A stretch of DNA of 64,000 bases. Source: Verrucomicrobium sp. (lineage in GTDB: Bacteria > Verrucomicrobiota > Verrucomicrobiia > Methylacidiphilales > GAS474). The stretch covers positions 620,001 through 684,000 of the forward strand of contig JAPWJX010000003.1 in the NCBI GenBank assembly GCA_028283855.1. Reading direction: 5' to 3'. Positions 57,152-64,000 of this stretch are shown here, piece by piece. Each line of letters starts with the position of its first letter. Within the stretch, counting starts at the first letter, position 1. The position numbers were made by a program, and so were the translations under genes. The notes beneath the pieces were generated by a model. It had not been told where the DNA came from and made no database searches. It saw only the letters and a program-made list of their open reading frames with translations.

Positions 57152-58561
57152 TCATGAACGGTGGCGGCGGGCCAGTTCCTGGGCGAAGGTCTTCTTGTTC
57201 TCGCTGCGGCGGTAGGCCTCCTCTGCCGTGATGAGGTTTTGGTCGACGAGGGAGAGGAGGGAGTCGTCCATGAGGACCATCCCCTGCCGGACGCCGGTCT
57301 GGATGATGCCGGGGAGCATGAAGGTCTTGCCGTCCCGGATGAGGGCGGCGACGGCGGGGGTGTTGGTCATGATCTCCATGGCCATGGCGCGGCCCTGGCC
57401 GTCGGCGCGCGGGACGAGCTGCTGGCAGACGATGCCCCGGATCGACTCGGAGACCATGGTGCGGATCTGCGCCTGCTGGGAGATGGGGAAGGCGTCCAGG
57501 AGCCGGTTGAGGGTGCGGGGCGCGCTGTTCGTGTGGAGGGTGCCCAGGACGAGGTGGCCGGTCTCCGCGGCGGTGATGGCCAGGGAGATGGTTTCCAGGT
57601 CCCGCATCTCGCCGACGACGATGACGTCCGGGTCCTCGCGCAGGGCGGCGCGCAGGGCGCTGCCGTAGGTCTTTGTGTGGGCGCCGACTTCCCGCTGGGA
57701 GATCTGGCAGCCGCGCGGGGAGAAGACGTACTCGATCGGCTCCTCCAGGGTGATGATGTGGTCCCGCCGCTCCGCGTTGATCTGTTCCACCATGGCGGCC
57801 AGGGTGGTCGACTTGCCGGAGCCGCTGGGGCCGGTGACGAGGACCAGGCCGTTGTGGTAGCGGGTGAGGGTGCGGAGGGTCTCCGGCATGCCCAGCTCCG
57901 CCAGGGTGGGGACGCGGCCCGGGATGACGCGGAAGACCATTTCCCAGCCGCGCCGCTGGCGGATGACGCTGGTGCGGAAGCGCGCGGGGGGCTGGCCGGG
58001 GCCCGTTTCCAGTTCGTGGCAGAATTCGGCCGCGCCGGTTTCCCGCACGCGGGCGGCCATCCGGGGGTCCAGGAAGCCGTGGGCCAGCCGTTCCGTGTCG
58101 GCGGCGGAGAGGGAGGCCAGGCCCTCCCGCAGAATGCGAAGCTGGCCGTGGCGCCGCCCGGCGGGTGTGTTGCTTGGCGCCAGGTGGACGTCGGAAACGC
58201 CGGCGGCCAGGGCTTCCCGCAGGTAGTCGTCGACGTGGGCGAAGGGGCCGGCCCCGCCGGCGGCGGCCAAGGGGGGCGGCGCGGCGGCCTGCCGGGGCTC
58301 CGGCTCCGCCGCCTGCGCGGCGATGGCCTGCCGGGCGGCCTGCTGGGCCAGGCCGGAGGCCAGGACCTGGTGGAACCAGTCCCGCTGCGGCCCGTCGATC
58401 AGCTGCTGCTCGTAGAGCAGCTCGACGGCGGGAAGGCTGGGCTGCCCCGCCAGCATGGAGGAGGTGGCGTGGTATTGGTCGCTGTTGATGAGGGAGTGCT
58501 CCAGGGCCAGGCGGAGCACGAGGTCGTTTTCGGCGCTTTGCTGGAGGGCGGCGGCGGTCAT
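57152..58561 (-). CDS. PilT/PilU-type ATPase with extra N-terminal domain
   Basis: 469 residues. The first 120 residues are a helical domain (DLVLRLALEHSLINSDQYHA, LYEQQLIDGPQRDWFHQVLA) resembling the GspE-type N-terminus, then an Ala/Pro linker and a full PilT core: TGPSGSGKSTTLAAMVEQIN, ITLEEPIEYVF, DPDVIVVGEMRDLETISLAI and LVLGTLHTNSAPRTLNRLLD. Likely the second retraction or assembly ATPase paired with PilT. Its ATG overlaps the stop of the hybrid kinase gene. Confidence 0.9.
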   Translation of the reverse strand: MTAAALQQSAENDLVLRLALEHSLINSDQYHATSSMLAGQPSLPAVELLYEQQLIDGPQRDWFHQVLASGLAQQAARQAIAAQAAEPEPRQAAAPPPLAAAGGAGPFAHVDDYLREALAAGVSDVHLAPSNTPAGRRHGQLRILREGLASLSAADTERLAHGFLDPRMAARVRETGAAEFCHELETGPGQPPARFRTSVIRQRRGWEMVFRVIPGRVPTLAELGMPETLRTLTRYHNGLVLVTGPSGSGKSTTLAAMVEQINAERRDHIITLEEPIEYVFSPRGCQISQREVGAHTKTYGSALRAALREDPDVIVVGEMRDLETISLAITAAETGHLVLGTLHTNSAPRTLNRLLDAFPISQQAQIRTMVSESIRGIVCQQLVPRADGQGRAMAMEIMTNTPAVAALIRDGKTFMLPGIIQTGVRQGMVLMDDSLLSLVDQNLITAEEAYRRSENKKTFAQELARRHRS

Positions 58562-60174
58562 GCGCGGATGGAGATCACCTCCCCGGTGTCGAGGGCCTGG
58601 GAAACGGCCTGGAGAAGCTGGGAGGCGTTGAAGGGGCGGTGGAGGATGGCGCGGACGCCCGCTTCCTTTTTCTGCGCGGTCAGGGTCACTTCCGGATGGC
58701 TGGTGACCAAGAGGATCGGCATGGCGGAGTGGTGCTGGTGGATGGCGCGGGCGGTTTCCACGCCGTTCACCACGGAGAGTTCCCGGTCGAGGATGAGGAG
58801 GTCGACGTGGCCTTCCTCCCCGGCGAACTGGGTGAGGGCGGAGCCGCTGTGCTCCGCGGTGCGGACGCGGTAGCCGCAGGTTTCCAGCACGTCGCGCGCG
58901 GCGGCGCGCAGGGCGGCTTCCTCCGTGGCCAGGCCGATGACCTGGCCCTTGCCGGTCGGGATGTGGGAGTGGATCTCGTGCTTGCCGGCGACGGCGGGGG
59001 CGGGAGCCTCCGTGCCGACGGCGCGCGGGGAAATGTTGGGCGGCAGGTAGAGGTCGAAGCGGGCGCCTGTCTCCGGCGCGGCGGCGTTGGCCACGCGGAG
59101 GTAGCCGCGGTGATTGCGCACGATGGTGGAGACGGAAACGAGGCCCAGGCCGGTGCCGCCTTTTTCCTTGGTGGTGAAGAGGGGCTCGAAGATGCGGCCC
59201 AGGAGATGTTCCGGGATGCCGGGGCCGGTGTCCCATACGGTCAGGCGCAGGTAGTCGCCCGGGGTGCCGCCGTTTTCTTCCGGCAGGAAGAAGCCGGCGT
59301 CGAGGTGGGCGGGCGCGGCTTCCAGGTGGAGGGCCCCCTGGTTTTGCATGGCGTCCCGCGCGTTCATGGCCAGGTTGAGGAGGGCCTGGTGGATCTCGTT
59401 GGGATGGCCGCAGGTCAGGGGAAGGTTTTCCGCCAGGGTGAGGCGGACGTCGATGCCGGGAAAGGCGCCGTGGACGAGGTTGGCCAGGTCGCCCAGGAGA
59501 CGGGGGACGTCCAGGGGCTCGAGTGACTGCTCGGAGACCCGGAAGAGGTCCATCATCTGGTTGATCATGTCCAGGCCCCGGTCGGCGGAGTCCCGGATGA
59601 GGTGCATCAGCTCCTGCAGCTTGGGGTCCTGGTAGCGTTCCTCCACCAGGTGGCTGGTGAATTTGATGGGGTGAAGGAGGTTCTTGAGGTCGTGGGTCAG
59701 GCCCGCGGCGATGGGGCCGAAGCCCTCCAGCCGCTGGATGCAGAGGAGCTGCTGTTCCAGCTGGCGCTTCTCCGCGCGGTTGCGCGCCTCGTCCAGGGCG
59801 CGCTGGACGGCCAGGGGCAGCCGGCTGAGGCGGCTTTTGAGGACGTAGTCGGTCGCCCCGAGCTTGATCGATTCGATGGCGGCCTCTTCGCCGATGGTGC
59901 CGGAGACGAAGAGGAAGGGGACGTCCGGGGCGGCGCGGTTGACGATTTCCAGCGCGGTGCGCCCGTCGAAGGCGGGCAGGCTCAGGTCGGCCAGGACGAC
60001 GTCCGCGCCTTCCTCCTTCAGGGCGTGCCGCAGGGCTTCTTCCGTCTCCACGCGCGTGTAGCGGCAGGGGAGGCCGTCGCTCTCCAGGATCTCCCGGATG
60101 AGCGCGGCGTCGCGCTCGTTGTCCTCGACGTGGAGGACGCGGAGCGGGCCGGTCTTGGGGAGGTTGGAGGCCAT
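58558..60174 (-). CDS. Receiver - histidine kinase - receiver hybrid protein
   Basis: 538 residues, no membrane helix. Receiver 1 (about 10-130: RVLHVEDNERDAALIREIL, VVLADLSLPAFDGR) is followed by a HisKA-like domain with PIAAGLTHDLKNLLHPIKF, an ATPase domain (LNLAMNARDAM, WDTGPGIP, FEPLFTTKEKGGTGLGL) and receiver 2 (about 420-530: LLILDRELSVVNGV). The second receiver keeps Asp in LDRE. It accepts phosphate from the neighbouring kinase or relays between receivers, probably to govern the pilus ATPases next to it. Confidence 0.88.
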   Translation of the reverse strand: MASNLPKTGPLRVLHVEDNERDAALIREILESDGLPCRYTRVETEEALRHALKEEGADVVLADLSLPAFDGRTALEIVNRAAPDVPFLFVSGTIGEEAAIESIKLGATDYVLKSRLSRLPLAVQRALDEARNRAEKRQLEQQLLCIQRLEGFGPIAAGLTHDLKNLLHPIKFTSHLVEERYQDPKLQELMHLIRDSADRGLDMINQMMDLFRVSEQSLEPLDVPRLLGDLANLVHGAFPGIDVRLTLAENLPLTCGHPNEIHQALLNLAMNARDAMQNQGALHLEAAPAHLDAGFFLPEENGGTPGDYLRLTVWDTGPGIPEHLLGRIFEPLFTTKEKGGTGLGLVSVSTIVRNHRGYLRVANAAAPETGARFDLYLPPNISPRAVGTEAPAPAVAGKHEIHSHIPTGKGQVIGLATEEAALRAAARDVLETCGYRVRTAEHSGSALTQFAGEEGHVDLLILDRELSVVNGVETARAIHQHHSAMPILLVTSHPEVTLTAQKKEAGVRAILHRPFNASQLLQAVSQALDTGEVISIRA

Positions 60175-60194
60175 GGGCGTGCGCGGGCGGGGTG

Positions 60195-60638
60195 TCAGGC
60201 GGCGGGGCGGGGCGGCTCGTTGAAGAAGGCCCAGAAGAGGCCCAGGGCCTTCACGGCCTCGATGAAGTCGTGGAACTTGACCGGCTTGACGACGTAGGCG
60301 TTGACGCCCATGCCGTAGCTGGCCAGCAGGTCGCGCTCTTCGCGGGAGGAGGAGAGGATGACGACGGGGATGACGCGGAGGGAGTCGTGGGACTTGATTT
60401 CCTTGAGCACTTCCAGCCCGTCGACCTTCGGCATCTTGATGTCCAGGAGGATGAGGGCGGGGTTTTCCGGCGGGCGGTTGGCGTAGGCGCCGCGGCGGTG
60501 GAGGTAGTCGAGGGCGGCCTCGCCGTCCTTCACGACGACGACCTCGTTGGCCAGGTTGTAGTCGCTCAGGGCCTCGAGGGTCAGCTCGACGTCTTTCGGG
60601 TTGTCTTCGGCGAGGAGGATGGTGCGTATTTCTCTCAT
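60195..60638 (-). CDS. Stand-alone CheY/Rcp1-like response regulator
   Basis: 147 residues. TILLAEDNPKDVELTLEAL, ILLDIKMPKVDGLEVLKEIK (phospho-acceptor Asp) and VVILSSSREERDLLASYGMG with YVVKPVKFHDF make a complete receiver of the Rcp1 type, with no output domain. ATG overlaps the stop of the sensor kinase gene (4 bases), so it is probably its direct partner. Confidence 0.92.
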   Translation of the reverse strand: MREIRTILLAEDNPKDVELTLEALSDYNLANEVVVVKDGEAALDYLHRRGAYANRPPENPALILLDIKMPKVDGLEVLKEIKSHDSLRVIPVVILSSSREERDLLASYGMGVNAYVVKPVKFHDFIEAVKALGLFWAFFNEPPRPAA

Positions 60639-62521
60639 GCGATGGCTGGGGTGGGGACCGGGCCGTTGATCGGCACGCCGGTGGGCGTGACCTGGGCGGC
60701 GGCGGCCGGCGGGTTCAGGGGAAGGGAGAAGAAGAAGGCGGCGCCTTGGTCGAGGGCGCTTTCCGCCCAGACTTTGCCGCCGTGCCGCAGCACGATGCGG
60801 CGGACGTTGGCCAGGCCGATGCCGGTGCCCTCGTACTCATCCGCCTGGTGGAGGCGCTGGAAGACGCCGAAGAGCTTGTGGGCGTACTTCATGTTGAAGC
60901 CGACGCCGTTGTCCTTCACGAAGTAGACCCTCTCCGCCTCGGCGGCCTGGCAGCCGATCTCGACGACGGCCTCCTCCCGCGTGCGGCTGTACTTGATGGC
61001 GTTGCCGACCAGGTTCGCCCAGACCTGGCGGAGCATGGCGGCGTCTCCGCGGATGGGCGGCAGGGGGGCGATGTTGAAGCGGACTTTCCGTCCCTCCGTT
61101 TCCAGTTGGTGGTAGCGGACGACTTCCTGGACGAGGGCCGCCATGTCGACCTCCTCCTGCGTCATCTCCGCGCGCCCCATGCGGGAGAAGACCAGAAGGT
61201 CGTCGATGAGCGCGCCCATCTGGGTGGAGGATTCCAGGATGTAGCCGAGGTAGCGCTCCGTCTTGGGGTCGGGGGCGGCCTTGCCCAGGTGGGTCTTGAG
61301 GAGGTCGCCGAAGCCGGTGATGTGGCGCAGCGGGGCGCGCAGGTCGTGGGAGACGGAATAGCTGAAGGCTTCCAGCTCCTGGTTGATGGCCTGGGTCTGG
61401 TCGACGCGCAGGGAGAGTTCCTGGTTGAGGCGGGTGATCTGTTCCTCCGTCTTCTTGCGGCCGGTGACGTCCTTGGCGGAAAGGAGGATCAGCCGCTGGC
61501 CGCCCATGCCGGGAAAGGTGCGGGCGTTCAGCAGCATGACGCGCGTCTCGCCGCCGGGGACGGGCTGCGTGACTTCCCAGTCCCAGATTTCCCGGTTCTG
61601 GGGGACCAGGTCGGCCAGGCGCTGCTGGAGCTCCGGCAGGTCCCAGGCGCCCTGGCCCAGGTCCCGCAGGAAGAGGCCGCGCGCCGTGGCGGCGGGGACG
61701 CCGTAGAGGTTGGTGAAGGCGCGGTTGACGTGGCGGACGCGGCCGTGGCGGTCGAGGACGGCCAGGGGGTCGGGGTTGATCTCCACGATCGTCTCCGCGT
61801 GGGCGGAGGCTTCCCGGGAGAGGTCTTCCGCCGCCCGGCGGCGGGCCAGATCCCGCTCCGAGGCCAGGTAGAGGGTGCCGCCGAGGAGGAACTGGGCGAA
61901 GACCGCGCCCCAAATCAGGGTGCTGGCCAGGTGCTGGCGGTGGGAGGTCGTCCGAAGGCGCCCCTCCAGGAGGCCGCGCTCCTCGGCGAGGATCTGGTCG
62001 GTCAGGGCGCGGAAGGGATAATTGCGGATGACCTCGTTGATCTTGTCCAGGCCTTCCTTGGGGTGGCCCGTTTGGGCGAGGCGGACGCCGTCCTGGAGGG
62101 TGTCCAGCCGGGTGTCCAGGATGACGCGAAGCTGGCCCAGGCGCTCCTGCTGGCGGGGGTTGTCGAGGGTCAGCTGCTGGATCTCCAAGAGATCCTCGTG
62201 GAGGGCGTCGGCGGGGGAGGCGGGGGGTTTCTCCGCGCCTTGAAGGCCCACGATCCGGGTGCGCAGGATGCTTTCCGTGTCCCGCATGTCGAAGAGGAGC
62301 CGGTAGCACCGCGCCTCCACCAGGTAGGTGTGGGAGACCCAGCGGGCGGCGTCGTAGGCGGCGCGTGTCGCCGTGTCGTAAAGCAGGGCGGGCAGGACGA
62401 CGACGACGAGGCCGAGGATGACGAGGATCGCCCGCTTCAGCCCGGAGGGCAGCTCCGAAAACCACTCCGCCACCTGGGCGTAGCCGGTCCGGCGGGCAGC
62501 GGAGGCGGAGGAGAAAGGCAT
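60635..62521 (-). CDS. Membrane sensor histidine kinase with periplasmic sensor and PAS domain
   Basis: 628 residues from ATG 62521. The first membrane helix (LVILGLVVVVLPALLYDTA, about 35-53) and a second near 210-230 (LIWGAVFAQFLLGGTLYLA) bracket a helical periplasmic sensor of CHASE3-like kind. Then come a PAS domain (about 245-365, VEINPDPLAVLDRHGRVRHV), HisKA with FSYSVSHDLRAPLRHITGFG, and an ATPase domain (LVGNAIKYSRT, VKDNGVGFNMKYAHKLFGVF, GTGIGLANVRRIV). It is first in the operon with the receiver, hybrid kinase and two PilT-type ATPases. Confidence 0.92.
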   Translation of the reverse strand: MPFSSASAARRTGYAQVAEWFSELPSGLKRAILVILGLVVVVLPALLYDTATRAAYDAARWVSHTYLVEARCYRLLFDMRDTESILRTRIVGLQGAEKPPASPADALHEDLLEIQQLTLDNPRQQERLGQLRVILDTRLDTLQDGVRLAQTGHPKEGLDKINEVIRNYPFRALTDQILAEERGLLEGRLRTTSHRQHLASTLIWGAVFAQFLLGGTLYLASERDLARRRAAEDLSREASAHAETIVEINPDPLAVLDRHGRVRHVNRAFTNLYGVPAATARGLFLRDLGQGAWDLPELQQRLADLVPQNREIWDWEVTQPVPGGETRVMLLNARTFPGMGGQRLILLSAKDVTGRKKTEEQITRLNQELSLRVDQTQAINQELEAFSYSVSHDLRAPLRHITGFGDLLKTHLGKAAPDPKTERYLGYILESSTQMGALIDDLLVFSRMGRAEMTQEEVDMAALVQEVVRYHQLETEGRKVRFNIAPLPPIRGDAAMLRQVWANLVGNAIKYSRTREEAVVEIGCQAAEAERVYFVKDNGVGFNMKYAHKLFGVFQRLHQADEYEGTGIGLANVRRIVLRHGGKVWAESALDQGAAFFFSLPLNPPAAAAQVTPTGVPINGPVPTPAIA

Positions 62522-62558
62522 GCGCGTCAGCTTAGCACCGGACCGGGGGCGCGCCAAA

Positions 62559-63596
62559 TCAGGCGGCGGCCCCGGCCAGGGGCGGCGTCATGGTTCCCTT
62601 GAAGCGGGGCTCTTCCGGCGGCAGGCCGAAGTTGGCCGCGACGAGGGTGTCGATGCGGGCCAGTTCCTCCGCCGTGAGGGCGGGGGTCTCCGGCGCGGCG
62701 GCGAATTCTTCCAGCTGTTCGGCGTTGTAGATGTTCGGCAGGCAGCAGCCGGTGCGCGGGTCGGCCAGGAGCCATTGGAGGGCGGCCTGGCCCAGGGTGC
62801 GGCCGGGGCCTTCCAGGAAGCGGAGCTGGTCGACTTTCTGGATGCCGCTCAGCAGCCAGGAGCGGGGGCGGTGGCTGCGGTGGTCGGTGGGGGGGAAGGT
62901 CGTCTCGGCGGTGTATTTCCCCTCCAGCATGCCGCTGGAGTGGGGGACGCGGACCAGGAAGCGGGTGTCGGGGCTCTCGCCGTCGTCCATCATCTGCCGG
63001 CCGGGGTGGGGCTCCAGCAGGTTGTAGATGTGCTGCAGGATGTGGGGGCGGCGCTGGCGGAGGGTTTCGATCCCTTCGTAGAGCCAGCCGATGGCGGGCC
63101 CCAGGGCGGCGCCGTAGGAGCGGATCTTCCCCTCTTTCTGCAGGGCGGCCAGCAGTTCCCAGAGGCCGTCGTCCTGGACTTGTTCCATGCGGATGTTGTG
63201 GAGCTGGAGGATGTCGATCCGGTCGGTCTTCAGGCGCTGGAGGGCCAGGTCGGTGGCCTGGCGGATGAAGGGCAGGGAGAAGTCGTGCGGGATTTCCCGC
63301 TGGCCCCGGCGCTCCTCGCCATGGTCGTAAAAGTTATAACCAACCTTGGTGGCGATGACGACTTTGTCCCGGTCGGCCGGGGTGGGGAAGGCCTTGGCCA
63401 GCAGTTCCTCGCTGCGGCCGTTGCCGTAGGTGTCGGCGGCGTCAAAGAGGGTGATCCCCAGGTCGAGGGCCTTGTGCATGAGGGCGACGGCTTCCTCGTC
63501 GGTGAACTGGCCCCACCATCCGGTCGAAACGGTCCAGAGACCGAAGCCGATTTCGGAAAGCAGGAGGTCGGTGCGGGGAAGGGGGCGGTACTTCAT
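62559..63596 (-). CDS. Aldo/keto reductase
   Basis: 345 residues. LLLSEIGFGLWTVSTGWWGQ, FDAADTYGNGRSEELLAKA (catalytic Asp, Tyr), VVIATKVGYNF and DILQLHNIRMEQ (catalytic His) fit NADPH-dependent aldo/keto reductases of the YajO/Tas kind. Substrate not assignable. In-frame upstream extension is low-complexity and has no start that gives a family-like N-terminus. It ends 37 bases before the sensor kinase gene. Confidence 0.9.
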   Translation of the reverse strand: MKYRPLPRTDLLLSEIGFGLWTVSTGWWGQFTDEEAVALMHKALDLGITLFDAADTYGNGRSEELLAKAFPTPADRDKVVIATKVGYNFYDHGEERRGQREIPHDFSLPFIRQATDLALQRLKTDRIDILQLHNIRMEQVQDDGLWELLAALQKEGKIRSYGAALGPAIGWLYEGIETLRQRRPHILQHIYNLLEPHPGRQMMDDGESPDTRFLVRVPHSSGMLEGKYTAETTFPPTDHRSHRPRSWLLSGIQKVDQLRFLEGPGRTLGQAALQWLLADPRTGCCLPNIYNAEQLEEFAAAPETPALTAEELARIDTLVAANFGLPPEEPRFKGTMTPPLAGAAA

Positions 63597-63695
63597 GGGG
63601 AGAGGGCTTTGAGTCTCGCGTACCGGACCGGGGCGGGGCAACGATGAAAAGTTGCCCCGTGGGGGGAGACCGGGTAGCTTCCCCACCGCCCCGCT

Positions 63696-64000
63696 ATGGA
63701 CGCCTTTATCTTTTGCGTCAGCCTGCTGCCCCTCGGGGCGGGGGGGCTGGCGGTTGTCCTGGGGCGGCGCCCCGTGACGAACGCCGCCGGTTTGGCGGCG
63801 GTCCTGGCCGGGTTGGCCGGGCTTTTCCTTTCCCTGCATGCTTCCGGGCCGGCCTCCGTGGCGGCCGTTCTGGCGGGGGCGGCCTGGGGCGGCCTGATTC
63901 CCTATGCCCGCGGCGCCGGGCTGGAGCCGGAGGAGGGAATGCGGCTGCGCCCCTTCGGCCTGCTCTGCGGCCTGGCGGCGGCTCTCTTTTTCGCCACGGT
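63696..64000 (+). CDS. Membrane protein, 5' part only
   Basis: The frame from ATG 63696 stays open for 101 codons to the window edge. MDAFIFCVSLLPLGAGGLAV and at least two further hydrophobic segments indicate a polytopic membrane protein. There is not enough to assign a family. Divergent from the aldo/keto reductase. Confidence 0.55.
   Translation, partial: MDAFIFCVSLLPLGAGGLAVVLGRRPVTNAAGLAAVLAGLAGLFLSLHASGPASVAAVLAGAAWGGLIPYARGAGLEPEEGMRLRPFGLLCGLAAALFFAT

Overview
The window is 64 kb of bacterial chromosome, high in GC (about 65-70 percent by eye), densely coded on both strands, with many 1-4 base gene overlaps. No rRNA, tRNA, CRISPR array or intact transposase was seen. The gene content suggests the Planctomycetes-Verrucomicrobia-Chlamydiae group, most likely a free-living Gram-negative Verrucomicrobiota. 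The pointers are a double-length UvrA and a tyrosine-less (class Ic type) ribonucleotide reductase small subunit, both known from Chlamydiae, plus several ExbB/ExbD sets and a PUR-domain protein. The phylum is an inference.

Left part (1-19.6 kb): fructose-bisphosphate aldolase (frame-interrupted); an HtrA-like protein that has lost its catalytic triad; a sigma factor with a small membrane protein; a polyprenyl synthase; a HEAT-repeat lipoprotein; a first TonB-ExbB-ExbD set with peptide deformylase; then a long minus-strand run sppA - CPBP protease - thiL - tsaE - tsaB - alr. A palindromic repeat separates def and alr, and a second repeat lies upstream of sppA. After these come a glutaredoxin-like protein, phosphofructokinase, 5-formyl-THF cyclo-ligase, a metallo-beta-lactamase-fold hydrolase and a LysM protein.

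Middle part (19.6-44.6 kb): tandem uvrA; a PcfJ-like protein coupled to a TPR/glycosyltransferase-like protein; a hybrid histidine kinase; an AT-rich control region and nrdA-nrdB; a small divergent pair of ribbon-helix-helix-like genes with a shared repeat; dcd; a permease/TIGR03943/Trm112/DsrE-like operon; a ribosomal operon (DksA-like, S18, L28, small conserved protein); a CheW-like protein; and a sigma/anti-sigma-like/periplasmic-sensor-like trio.

Right part (44.6-64 kb): a tightly coupled operon (45.3-51.0 kb) joining a periplasmic repeat protein, ExbB, two ExbD proteins, a von Willebrand A protein anchored like TonB, an AsmA/YdbH-like protein and a YnbE-YdbL-like fusion lipoprotein. This looks like a proton-motive-force motor attached to an envelope lipid-transport bridge and is the most interesting system here. 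Then follow a Fur regulator, a GT2 glycosyltransferase, and a long minus-strand run (62.5 to 52.3 kb): sensor kinase, receiver, hybrid kinase, two PilT-type ATPases, a divergent TrpD, a YihY protein, SufT and a second TPR/glycosyltransferase-like protein. An aldo/keto reductase and the start of a membrane protein end the window.

At least six reading-frame breaks occur in otherwise well-conserved genes, and every one is a net +1 in the direction of translation. This pattern suggests sequence or assembly errors more than gene decay.
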